A DNA stretch of 64,000 nt from Sinohyriopsis cumingii (Eukaryota; Mollusca; Bivalvia; Unionida; Unionidae), in assembly GCA_028554795.2 (NCBI GenBank), contig CM068827.1:71831809-71895808 (forward strand), read 5' to 3'. The notes under the pieces were generated by a model, which did not search any database, was not told the origin of the DNA, and saw only the letters and a program-made list of their open reading frames with translations. A program made the translations under genes and the position numbers. Of this stretch, positions 47,279 through 54,257 are shown one piece after another (positions within the stretch are counted from its first letter, which is position 1; each line of letters opens with the position of its first letter).

Positions 47279-47326
47279 GGTCGGGACCCTATTTTAATAT
47301 TTTAATATTTTAATAGGGTCCCGACC
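47279..47326. repeat. 48-bp palindrome with 15-bp perfect arms
   Basis: GGTCGGGACCCTATT pairs exactly with AATAGGGTCCCGACC around an A+T-rich centre (repeats of attttaat). It stands between the 45-bp repeats and the first element gene. It could be a terminal or subterminal hairpin of the Polinton, or a small independent insertion. Confidence 0.85.
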
Positions 47327-47426
47327 TGATGGGTCTATGGAAATGGAACATACGAAAATTGAAACAGGGAGGGGTCTCTATTTTTTTTTTTAAAAAAAAT
47401 AAAAAAATGGGGTAGGCAATTGAAAG

Positions 47427-47468
47427 TCTATCTCTTTTCGAGAAATGTGGGTGGCCCTGAAAAGGGCC
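47427..47468 (-). terminator. Histone-type mRNA 3' end signal (stem-loop plus purine-rich element)
   Basis: On the minus strand GGCCCT TTTC AGGGCC (47453-47468) is preceded by CCCAAA and followed by ACCCACA. This is an essentially perfect metazoan replication-dependent histone stem-loop. A purine-rich stretch, CGAAAAGAGATAGA (47427-47440), begins 12 nt past the stem, where the U7-binding histone downstream element normally lies. It sits 27 nt after the stop codon of the small gene at 47496. Confidence 0.85.
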
Positions 47469-47495
47469 TTTGGGTTTCTTCTTCTTCTTCTTCTT

Positions 47496-48076
47496 CTAAC
47501 TCCTCCACTTCTTCCACCAAGTTCTCACTTTTTCCATTATTCCTTTCTTCTTCCTCTTTTCAGTTTCTGTTATCCAGTCAGGATGACCCATCGCTCTGAA
47601 TTTCTGTTGGATCTTCATCCAGTTGTTATTCAATCTTTCAAACTCTAATTTCTTCTTCTTATTCTCTTCTTCCTTTCTCTTTTTGCTCCATTTTTCTTTT
47701 ATCTTCATCACCTCTACTTTCATTACCTCTCTAATTAGTTCTTCTGCTTTTATCAACTGGTTAAAACCCCACTTTACGTACCACCAGTCAGTCCAATAAA
47801 AGCTACTTTCTAGGAAGCTCCTGACTTCTATGACATGATCCAAGGCTTAATTTAAAGTACCTACTCTCACGTAAGGTGGGTCAATGAATCCTCTGATTCT
47901 TTCTACTTCTTCCTCAATCATTCCCCCATTAGATCTTTTGCTACTCCAAGACTCTTCGCATTGTTCAGGCTACCTTCAAATCTTCCTTCCTTATTCAATC
48001 TTTCTACTACATAAGTCCCATCCATGATCCAAAAATAGCTATGTCTCAAATCGTTAAATAATTTTGTCACCTCCAT
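47496..48076 (-). pseudogene. Left-end small coiled-coil gene 1, broken
   Basis: The main open part (47496-47843) is a very charged, Lys/Glu-rich protein predicted to form a coiled coil (EKWSKKRKEEENKKKK), with many Trp residues near both ends (FYWTDWWYVKWGF and TWWKKWRS). Upstream in the same frame is a 24-codon open stretch ending in TAA at 47847-47849. Before it, a first ORF begins at the ATG at 48076 and ends in TGA at 47918-47920, overlapping the next ATG by four bases. Promoter element and TATA-like box lie just upstream of 48076, so I infer one original gene of roughly 190 codons with one frameshift and one nonsense change. Small overlapping ORFs are an alternative. A histone-type stem-loop follows 27 nt after the stop. 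Function unknown; it resembles its two neighbours in size, position and signals. Confidence 0.6.
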
Positions 48077-48124
48077 CTTCTTTGTTTATTCCTTAGAATG
48101 GTGCGAACGACGAACACTGTGGGT

Positions 48125-48230
48125 TCTTATAGTTAAAGCGCGGACGTGAAGGAAAACATCCCCCTAAAACAAAATTGATATTACCTAGATTATCACTTAA
48201 AACGCGCGGACGTGAAGGAAAACGTCCCCT
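48125..48230 (-). promoter_or_regulatory. Shared promoter element, two copies, with TATA-like box
   Basis: Copies at 48135-48170 and 48203-48230 of the plus-strand text gcgcggacgtgaaggaaaac (read on the minus strand as gttttccttcacgtccgcgc). The nearer copy is followed on the minus strand by ttaactataag, a TATA-like box at about 48126-48131, some 50 bases before the first ATG. The same element precedes the two other left-end genes. The palindromic acgt core resembles CREB/ATF or bHLH sites, but no factor can be assigned. Confidence 0.65.
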
Positions 48231-48501
48231 ACTTTTCTCATCTCATATTATCTACTATCCACATACGTGAAGCAGCAATAAACAAACCCCCAAATCTACT
48301 ATTCACACGCAAAGCATTAAAATTAAACCCAAATCTACTATCCACACTAACCAACTTAAGTTCTTACAAAACCCAATAATCTACTATCCACACAAACGTA
48401 CGTGAGCGCTTACAAACACACAAACACAAGAAAAAAGAGTCAGTGTTTATATTCACACTACTCTACATACACACATTGGCAAATCGATTACTATTTCATT
48501 T

Positions 48502-48870
48502 CTAGAGTATTGGGTAGCCCTGAAAAGGGCTGTTTGTTTTTTGAACTCCAGTGACACCTGGTAAATGATGGCACCTTCCAGGCCTGGCACCACACACACA
48601 TCTTCTTCCCCAGTCTCCTTTTACTTTTTTTCTTGGGAGTGCAGAGGCGGGATGATTGGCTTCAGCACCCCAATCCTCTGTCTCTGGTATCTTGTAAGTC
48701 ATCCTCTCTCCTATTTTCTTTTCCTCCTCTTCCCTCTGTCTTCTCTCCTCCTCTTCTTTCTTTATCCTTGCCTCTTCTACTATGGTCTCTGCAGCCAGCT
48801 CATTCACTATACGCCTGGCATATTCCAGGTGTACATGAAGTTCAAGCAGTTTTGCTAGTCTGGTGTTCAT
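48502..48870 (-). CDS. Left-end small coiled-coil gene 2
   Basis: Starts at the ATG giving MNTRLAKLLELHVHL, 122 codons; a slightly longer frame uses no ATG. The N-terminal 25 residues align with gene 3 (MCSKLAKLNEAYVNL), so the two are paralogues. A highly charged Glu/Arg helix follows (KKEEEERRQREEEEKK), then a tail with a CVCGARPGRC cysteine pair. The frame runs through the histone-type stem-loop and stops at TAG 48502-48504, whereas genes 1 and 3 stop before theirs. The original stop may have been lost, or a late frameshift has changed the C-terminus. Promoter element and TATAAAT box lie upstream. Function unknown; no enzymatic motif is seen. Confidence 0.6.
   Translation of the reverse strand: MNTRLAKLLELHVHLEYARRIVNELAAETIVEEARIKKEEEERRQREEEEKKIGERMTYKIPETEDWGAEANHPASALPRKKVKGDWGRRCVCGARPGRCHHLPGVTGVQKTNSPFQGYPIL
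48516..48531 (-). terminator. Histone-type stem-loop of left-end gene 2
   Basis: Minus strand AGCCCT TTTC AGGGCT: 6-bp stem and 4-nt TTTC loop, preceded by AAAC and followed by ACCCAATACTC, then a purine-rich tagaaatgaaatag. Only the first base pair differs from the histone consensus (A-T instead of G-C). Confidence 0.8.
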
Positions 48871-48917
48871 TCTCTTGATCAATCAACAAGGGTAGCTAGA
48901 CTGCCGAGCGATTTTCA

Positions 48918-48983
48918 ATTTATACTAAAAGCGCGGACGTGAAGGAAAACATCCCCCTAAAACAAAACTGATTTTACCTAGAT
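48918..48983 (-). promoter_or_regulatory. Promoter of left-end gene 2
   Basis: The shared element (plus-strand gcgcggacgtgaaggaaaac) is followed on the minus strand by TATAAAT at 48918-48924 and, about 25-30 bases later, by cagtctagc. That sequence is matched by cagtctaac at the same place before gene 3 and is a likely initiator. The similarity to the gene 1 upstream region extends over about 56 bases (to ttacctagat), showing that promoters were duplicated along with genes. Confidence 0.65.
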
Positions 48984-49324
48984 CATGACCAAACAACTTG
49001 CGGACTTAAAAGAGACACTCACTGACTTTTTTATACTACCCATCACTATTCTAAAAAAATTTCATTTAACCAATAATATACTATCCACATACGCAAAGCA
49101 GTCAAATCAAACCCCAAATCTACTCTCTAGGCACGTCAAACAGCAAAAAAAAAAAAACATGATCATAATCTACTATTCACACAAACGTACTTTAGCGCTT
49201 ACAATCACACACACACATAAACATATACAATCACACCACAAAAGAGTGAGTGTTTATATTCACACTACTCTACATACACACACATTGGCAAATCGATTGT
49301 TATTTCTTTTCTAGAGTATTAGGT
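48984..49324. repeat. Spacer duplicated between left-end genes
   Basis: About 100 bases before the stem-loop of gene 3 (catacacacacattggcaaatcgatt onward) closely match those before the stem-loop of gene 2 at about 48.43-48.53 kb, including the purine-rich element. The actatccac and cacaaacgtac texts are also shared. The plus-strand frame across it is not considered coding. Confidence 0.7.
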
Positions 49325-49340
49325 AGCCCTCAAAAGGGCT
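49325..49340 (-). terminator. Histone-type stem-loop of left-end gene 3
   Basis: Minus strand AGCCCT TTTG AGGGCT, preceded by a long A-run and AAAC, and followed by ACCTAATACTCTAGAAAAGAAATAA. Stem length and loop size match the histone signal; the last loop base is G rather than C or A. It lies 36 nt after the stop of gene 3. Confidence 0.75.
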
Positions 49341-49376
49341 GTTTTTTTTTTTTTTTTTTTTTGCTATGGCAATCTT

Positions 49377-49745
49377 TTAGTTTCTAAGAATGCGACGTCC
49401 TCTGACGATAGACTTTCTGACGATAGGTCTGCTTCTTCGGAAAGAGAAGAAGAACTCTTTGGTGTCGATACGACAATAGACAAAGCCTCTGTCAGGTTCA
49501 AGTTGCTGATGCTGTTGTTGTTGTTGTTGCTGTTGCTGCTCTCTCTGCTGTTTCTGAAGTCTGTACTTCTCTGTCCATTCTTCTTTCTCCCTATTCACTT
49601 CTTCTCTGAAGAGCATTTCTATCAGGTCTTCAGTGACTTTTAACATTCTCACATTCTCTGTCTCTTCTGGCTTCGGTATCAGACTGTGTCTGACCCTATG
49701 CAAATTCACGTAGGCTTCGTTTAGCTTAGCTAGTTTGGAGCACAT
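49377..49745 (-). CDS. Left-end small coiled-coil gene 3 with polyglutamine
   Basis: The start is taken at the ATG of MCSKLAKLNEAYVNL, because that is where similarity to gene 2 begins; an upstream in-frame ATG at 49766 would add MTHPPTK. 122 residues: an N-terminal helix shared with gene 2, a long charged helix (EEVNREKEEWTEKYRLQKQ), a run of nine or more Gln near residue 80, and an Arg-rich C-terminus (RRSRPIVRKSIVRGRR) that could bind nucleic acid. The stop (TAA) is followed by an A-rich run and the stem-loop. Promoter element upstream. Function unknown; most likely an early or regulatory accessory gene, by inference from position and signals. Confidence 0.65.
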   Translation of the reverse strand: MCSKLAKLNEAYVNLHRVRHSLIPKPEETENVRMLKVTEDLIEMLFREEVNREKEEWTEKYRLQKQQREQQQQQQQQQHQQLEPDRGFVYCRIDTKEFFFSFRRSRPIVRKSIVRGRRILRN

Positions 49746-49798
49746 CTTCGTAGGAGGATGAGTCAATAATGGATGGTTAGACTGGAGGCTACCCCGGC

Positions 49799-49838
49799 TT
49801 TAAAGTTAAAGCGCGGACGTGAAGGAAAACATCCCTCC
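49799..49838 (-). promoter_or_regulatory. Promoter of left-end gene 3
   Basis: Fourth copy of the shared element (plus-strand gcgcggacgtgaaggaaaac at 49810-49829), followed on the minus strand by a TTTAAAG box and then cagtctaac, the presumed initiator. The element stands at the same distance from the ATG as in gene 2. Confidence 0.6.
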
Positions 49839-50064
49839 ACGGATTTCGAGCCGGAACGTTCAATGAGTGTCATGAGAGGGATAGTAAGAAGTCAAAGAGC
49901 ATGAATCCAAATTCTTATAGCCAAACAAAACACAAAGTAATTTTTTTTCAAAACAACATTTTTTTATTCAAAATCACTTAACACTAACAAACAACTATAA
50001 CAGTTTTAACAATATAACATCAAACATTTTTTTTAAATAGCAAACATTTTTTCCAACTCACACA
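49839..50064. other. Spacer between left-end module and structural genes
   Basis: A+T-rich with several T-runs; no ORF or repeat recognised. It probably contains the 3' end signals of the protease transcript. Confidence 0.4.
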
Positions 50065-50625
50065 TTATTTTGGACAAGGCTGACAACGTGGTGAATGAAA
50101 TTGTGATTTCCACTGTTGGAAGTCATTAGGCCATTGATGGACACTACGTTTCCTAGCTTGAGACAAAAGATAAGCATAATGGTCACAAAACCATTGATCT
50201 ACTTTCACATCGTTTCTAGAAGAAGAACGAGGATCAAAATGAGTCACTAAATGTTCTAAGGAATAACCCAGGCTGCGATGATGCAGAAAATACACACAAT
50301 ATTGTCCACACACCAAGGAATCTGTGCCTGGTAATTTCACATTATTGAATCGGGTGGTATGAGCATTTCTTCTCATAAAGTCAATGATATCGTCTTCCAA
50401 AGGAGGCAATCCATACGAATCGAAATATTCCACACATCATTCTTGAGGAAAGTAGACGGCTACCCAGTGGGTTCCTGGGAGATGACTGTCGTCCGTGTTG
50501 ATCACATAAGCTAGATGGTCTTGAGGTTTACGATGAGGGAGTTCATCTTTAGCACAGACGACAGGATTCCAAGAAGCCGTGTACGAGCTGTGGTTCAAAA
50601 GGTAATAAAGTTCCCAGGTATCCAT
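50065..50625 (-). pseudogene. Adenain-like cysteine protease, split by an in-frame TGA
   Basis: Polinton virion-maturation protease of the adenovirus protease type. The start is the ATG of MDTWELYYLL. The catalytic His is seen in GTHWVAVYF, the acidic residue in VEYFDSYG, and the nucleophile in VCGQYCVYFLHH, in the correct order and spacing; the family cleaves capsid precursors at Gly-containing sites. A TGA at 50437-50439 interrupts the frame between the His and Asp segments, with no shift in frame on either side, so the full gene would be about 186 codons. The gene starts just inside the end of the upstream zinc-motif gene, as expected for a structural-gene block. All triad residues remain, so this lesion looks recent compared with those in the polymerase. 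Confidence 0.85.
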
Positions 50626-50651
50626 GTTTTGTGTGGTTTTTTTCTTCTTCT

Positions 50652-51158
50652 TCACAGGTAATGATAAGTGATCAATTCGATCCTGACTTTTTGCTTGAAA
50701 ATGTCTGACAAGTAAAAGGCGTTTAGATCCGACTTCTTACTCTGGTCAAAGAGGGATTCGATGCGACGGCACTCCAGAGACGTTAATGGAGGAGAAGAAT
50801 GTTTATCCAAACCTTTACACCACTCGTTCAACACCAATTCTATTTCGATGTGATCCCAAGCTTTGTCCAGATATCCGTCCAATTTTTCTTTTTGACTTAA
50901 CATCAGACATTTGTCGTGTTGAATTTGACTGGGATGATCGTTGTGACATCCATAGCACTCTTCCTTGATCAATTCTTTCATTATATCTGCCAGGACTGTA
51001 GCAAAACAGGAAACTAAATGTGATTCTTGTTCTGGCCATCTTGACTTCATCATGATGACTTCTTCGTCTTGGGATTCTTCTTCTTCTTCTTCCACGGTCT
51101 CCTCACATTCCATCTTCAAAGTTTCTCCACTAGGTAAAGAGGGATAACAGTCTTCCAT
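50652..51158 (-). CDS. Polinton zinc-motif protein of unknown function
   Basis: 168 residues from the ATG at 51158. An acidic N-terminus (EEEEEESQDEE) is followed by a helix and a cysteine/histidine block, CYGCHNDHPSQIQHDKCLM, at about residues 68-86. This block looks like a small zinc site (C-x2-C, H, H and C) and recurs in proteins at this position in other Polinton-like elements, from memory. The remainder is helical with no enzyme motif. The gene starts only a few bases after the capsid gene's stop and ends next to the protease start, so it is probably expressed with the late genes. It may be a virion or assembly protein; this is inference only. Reading frame intact. Confidence 0.65.
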   Translation of the reverse strand: MEDCYPSLPSGETLKMECEETVEEEEEESQDEEVIMMKSRWPEQESHLVSCFATVLADIMKELIKEECYGCHNDHPSQIQHDKCLMLSQKEKLDGYLDKAWDHIEIELVLNEWCKGLDKHSSPPLTSLECRRIESLFDQSKKSDLNAFYLSDIFKQKVRIELITYHYL

Positions 51159-51163
51159 GGCTT

Positions 51164-52476
51164 CTAATAATCTAGAATGACTTCTCTCAAACTGTTGATT
51201 TCTATGGTATTGTCAAATTCTGCATACAGAAGGACGTTCACTGTGTGATCTGGAGGTGGATTTGCAAACTGAAGTTCCACACGAATCTGACCCGATTTTA
51301 TAGGGTGGAAATGTCCCTCGTCGCTGCCTTGGTCTGGAGTGAAATCAAAACCCCACAAAGCATAGCCTCCTGCATAATCGTCGTACGAAATACCGTGACT
51401 GGTGTTGGTTCCTAACTGTCCCGTGGCTTCGTACAGGGACAAGTATGATCTCAAATAATTCTTCGCGACACCAAAGTTAGGCTCAAAGGGTCGGGTACAC
51501 AAGGTCTTGCCGTCGCTTCTGACTTCGATCTTGGACACATTGTAATGTTGAAACTCAAAAGGATTCCGTTGAAGGCTGAATTCCTGACGATACCAACGAT
51601 CAAACGCTTGGGTAACTGTCCTTGGAACAGATGATCTTCGATCATAGATCGCTGTCCAGCGGGAATGGTGAACGTTTTCACTTCTACGCGTCGTATCGGA
51701 TACTTGGCGGTCGTTCTGCTCAACGTCTGACTGACGTCGTTTCCCACTTTAGGTAACACTTCCACACGACGCACGTAAAGTCGGGCTTCTTGAGTGATAG
51801 TTTTGCATTCATTGGCATGGGCCATCAAATGGAAAGCGGTACTGCTACGATTCAGTCTCAGACGGATATCCACCCCGTTCAGCCAATACTTTTCTTGTAA
51901 CCACATGTCCAAATGCAAACGATCCATCAGTTCTAAACTTCGCCCTTGCAGAATTTTCTTACGACGGTCGTTAAACCCCACATTGTGAGGATTGTCATCT
52001 TCTGTCAGGACTGTGTCGCTAAACGTGCCTACACCTGCCGTGTCAGGTTTCCATACCACGCAAGCATCCAGATGAGTGTTCTTGGCTTCTTTTCCTTACG
52101 TCAAGAGATTTTCCAGGTAGACACGATATGGGTAAGTATCCATGCTGCTGCTGACCAGTTTGTTATTCAAGTACAAGTCCACTTCGCTGAGCAAGGAATG
52201 CATGAAATTGTTGACAGGAGCTACTCTAGCATCGCCTCCTGGATCGGTGTTGTCCGTTTTGATCACTTTCACTTTCAAATACAGGTAACTGCTATTCAGA
52301 TCGATGTAATCTTCGGGCTGTCCTTTGATTTCAAACTCGATGGGAGCGGAATCCGTCAAAGAGGAGACGGGATGAAACTCCACCCACTGGGATTCTTGCA
52401 TCGTCATCATCGTGGGGGGCATGGCAAACAAATCCAGTTCCGACTTGGAACAAGCGCAAGACTCTCGGTGCATCAT
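51164..52476 (-). pseudogene. Major capsid protein (hexon-like, double jelly-roll), two lesions
   Basis: Matches the family known in invertebrate genome annotation as F54H12.2-like, which corresponds to the Polinton/adintovirus major capsid protein. The N-terminal part begins MMHRESCACSKSELDLFAMPPT and includes QWVEFHPVSSLTD and a PVNNFMHSLLSEVDLYLN segment. The middle part includes a MDRLHLDMWLQEKYWLNG block, and the last part FEPNFGVAKNYLRSYLSLYEATG and YAGGYALWGFDFTPD. A TAA at 52096-52098 stops the frame in place, and a single-base type frameshift near 51560-51575 divides the middle and last parts. Overall length, about 437 codons, is normal for the family. The stop TAG lies 5 bases before the next gene. 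Confidence 0.8.
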
Positions 52477-52489
52477 TTTTCTCTGTGTG

Positions 52490-52915
52490 TCAATAATCGA
52501 AAACGTCTAAGTCTCGGACTGTTCTTCTTTTCTTTGCCTTTCTAGCTTTAGAAGTGTGAAGTCTGGTGAAAGGGTGTTTTCTTCGTCGTCTCTTTCTGCC
52601 TTGTCCTTGCTGAATGCCTGACTCGGTAGCGTGCAGGGCATTTATAGGTGTTTCTTGTCGACCCAAAAGGTCTTTGCCCGTTTGCAGCAAGACATTTTTG
52701 CCTGCCCTCATGAAGGCTTCTTTAGGGTTTTGTTCATCGATGATGACATTTTGGAGAAATTCTTTGCCTTGCGTCAGTGCGGCATCTTTCAAGGCGTGCA
52801 ATCCGCGTGTCACCATCGGTTTCAACACCGGGGCCACCGAACGAAAGGCCGATTTCAGCATATCTCCTAAACCGTGTCCTCGCTGTCGAGCAACCCCTCG
52901 GTACACTGGATACAT
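52490..52915 (-). CDS. pVI/pX-like basic virion protein
   Basis: 141 residues, intact. It starts MYPVYRGVARQRGHGLG, a pattern common to small virion proteins of adintoviruses and Polintons. GHGLG resembles a site for the adenain-like protease, and the following stretch (MLKSAFRSVAPVLKPMV) can form an amphipathic helix, like the membrane-active part of adenovirus protein VI. The C-terminal third is strongly basic (GRKRRRRKHPF and KARKAKKRR), suited to DNA binding or nuclear import. It sits directly between penton and major capsid genes, three bases after the penton stop. The proposed role, a core or lytic virion protein processed by the protease, follows from the family and not from direct evidence here. 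Confidence 0.7.
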   Translation of the reverse strand: MYPVYRGVARQRGHGLGDMLKSAFRSVAPVLKPMVTRGLHALKDAALTQGKEFLQNVIIDEQNPKEAFMRAGKNVLLQTGKDLLGRQETPINALHATESGIQQGQGRKRRRRKHPFTRLHTSKARKAKKRRTVRDLDVFDY

Positions 52916-52918
52916 GAC

Positions 52919-53845
52919 TTACGAGTCGTGAGAGAACCGTTTTCGAAAATGAACGGTGACTTTTCCTTTGGTGAATGGAATATTTTGTTCCAGATCTCCT
53001 TTTATAGCAATATTGACCGTGTCCAAATATGACTTGCTGACAGGCAAATAATGAGGATGTACAAATTCGCGGTGAACGTGGTAAGTGTTTCCACCTTCCT
53101 CGTCAGCGTTCGTGGCAGAATCCACTTTGAAAGGAATGACACGCAGTAACGGCACAGAGGTGTGTCCCACCACGTTATACTCCACCACATCGGAGTACAC
53201 AAAGATCAAATTCAGTCCTTGGTTCAGTTCTACCGGGGCACGAAATAACTTGCTAAAAGACTCGTTGTCGTAAATGATTGGTAATTCGTTTTTCTTGAGC
53301 ATGGCCATTCTCATGTCCATGTCTCCGCAAAACATGTCAAACAATTCAGGACAAAATAAAATGGACACGATTTTACTCCCGTCAAATTTCATCAAGAAGC
53401 GACGAGCTGATTTGTGGTATTCCATGGTGACACTTTTTTTCACACTTTCCAAAGCTTTCAGAAACACGACATTAAACAAGGAGGCTATGGTGCTCACCAA
53501 ATGTTGACCACTAAAATAATAGCCTGGGGGAATGAACAAGTGATAGGTGGTGTACTTTTGATTTTGTGTGCCAGGGGGTTTTATGTTATATTTGCCATGG
53601 GTATCCAAGTACTGTTGCATTTGCTCGTCATGAACTTCCACATCAAAAAAGTTTTGATTGGGAAGGACATTGAGGACTTGGGTCGGGTGAATGATTTCTA
53701 CTAAAGCCACTTCCCAATGGGCTTCGTGATCTAATGGGATGGTCTGAGGTAATTTGGCCGTGTAACAGCACAACGTGTTCTTGGGAAACACCTCCATGGA
53801 ACTGTCACTGGGTAAGGTTAAGTAAAATTGGTTTTGGTGACTCAT
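52919..53845 (-). CDS. Minor capsid (penton-like, single jelly-roll) protein
   Basis: 308 residues with no lesion, the longest intact gene of the element. It begins MSHQNQFYLTLPSDSSMEVFP and has the family's features: an early beta-rich block (TLCCYTAKLP, HWEVALVEIIHP), a middle block with FIPPGYYFSGQHLV, and the C-terminal DTVNIAIKGDLEQNIPFTKGK followed by a basic end. In Polintons this protein is expected at the fivefold vertices of the capsid. The ATG overlaps the stop of the upstream two-helix gene by four bases (ATGA), and the stop is three bases before the next ATG, showing a tightly packed late block. Assignment as penton rather than another capsid accessory is from family knowledge. 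Confidence 0.75.
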   Translation of the reverse strand: MSHQNQFYLTLPSDSSMEVFPKNTLCCYTAKLPQTIPLDHEAHWEVALVEIIHPTQVLNVLPNQNFFDVEVHDEQMQQYLDTHGKYNIKPPGTQNQKYTTYHLFIPPGYYFSGQHLVSTIASLFNVVFLKALESVKKSVTMEYHKSARRFLMKFDGSKIVSILFCPELFDMFCGDMDMRMAMLKKNELPIIYDNESFSKLFRAPVELNQGLNLIFVYSDVVEYNVVGHTSVPLLRVIPFKVDSATNADEEGGNTYHVHREFVHPHYLPVSKSYLDTVNIAIKGDLEQNIPFTKGKVTVHFRKRFSHDS

Positions 53846-54252
53846 AATTCCAGAGTTCTGTGGCTGTCCGAGGGGTTACTGGACGTCAGAGGAGTGTCTC
53901 CGCCCAAAATAGGGTTGTTGTTGTTATCGGAATGGTGACTGACACTGGCAGTAGACACAAGGTTCCCGTTGTTCCCGTTCGAGGATAATTTCAGGGAGGG
54001 ATTGGGAAGCAGGTAACCGATGCAACTGCTCAATAAAATGGTCCACAATTGTTTGTCTCCTTGTTGCAAACTTAAATTAGCTATGGCTGCCCCGATGACA
54101 CAATACACCACGAAGATTTGACAGAAAAAAACGATTTGCGTTTTAGGCACACGTTCTCCACACCACACCCACAAAGGTTGTTTTTGTAAATCTTGCAGAG
54201 AAGAACTAGGTGAAGAAGTGGTCGACGTAGCTGCGTCTGTGTGAAAGGGCAT
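53842..54252 (-). CDS. Two-helix membrane protein of Polinton type
   Basis: 136 residues from the ATG of MPFHTDAATS; a longer frame reaches 54261 without an ATG. A Ser/Thr-rich N-terminus is followed by a hydrophobic helix at about residues 39-60 (IVFFCQIFVVYCVIGAAIANL) and a second at about 70-83 ending in the family signature GYLLPNPSLK. A polar Asn/Ser-rich C-terminus follows. Small membrane proteins ending this hydrophobic part with LPNPSLK recur beside capsid genes in Polinton-like elements, from memory; their function is unknown, perhaps an internal virion membrane or exit role. Frame intact. The gene overlaps the penton start by four bases and begins five bases after the integrase stop. 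Confidence 0.7.
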   Translation of the reverse strand: MPFHTDAATSTTSSPSSSLQDLQKQPLWVWCGERVPKTQIVFFCQIFVVYCVIGAAIANLSLQQGDKQLWTILLSSCIGYLLPNPSLKLSSNGNNGNLVSTASVSHHSDNNNNPILGGDTPLTSSNPSDSHRTLEL

Positions 54253-54257
54253 GATGG

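Noticed and set aside
48565..48878. Plus-strand Ser/Leu/Phe-rich frames opposite left-end gene 2
   Set aside because: They are the complement of the Glu/Arg-rich coiled coil, with no start context or family.
47427..49340. Real histone genes at the stem-loops
   Set aside because: The frames before the stems encode charged coiled-coil proteins with no histone fold motif, and no histone-like frame exists within 1 kb on either strand.
51946..52545. 199-codon plus-strand frame across the capsid gene
   Set aside because: It is the antisense shadow of the major capsid gene. The minus-strand translation matches a known family over the same interval.
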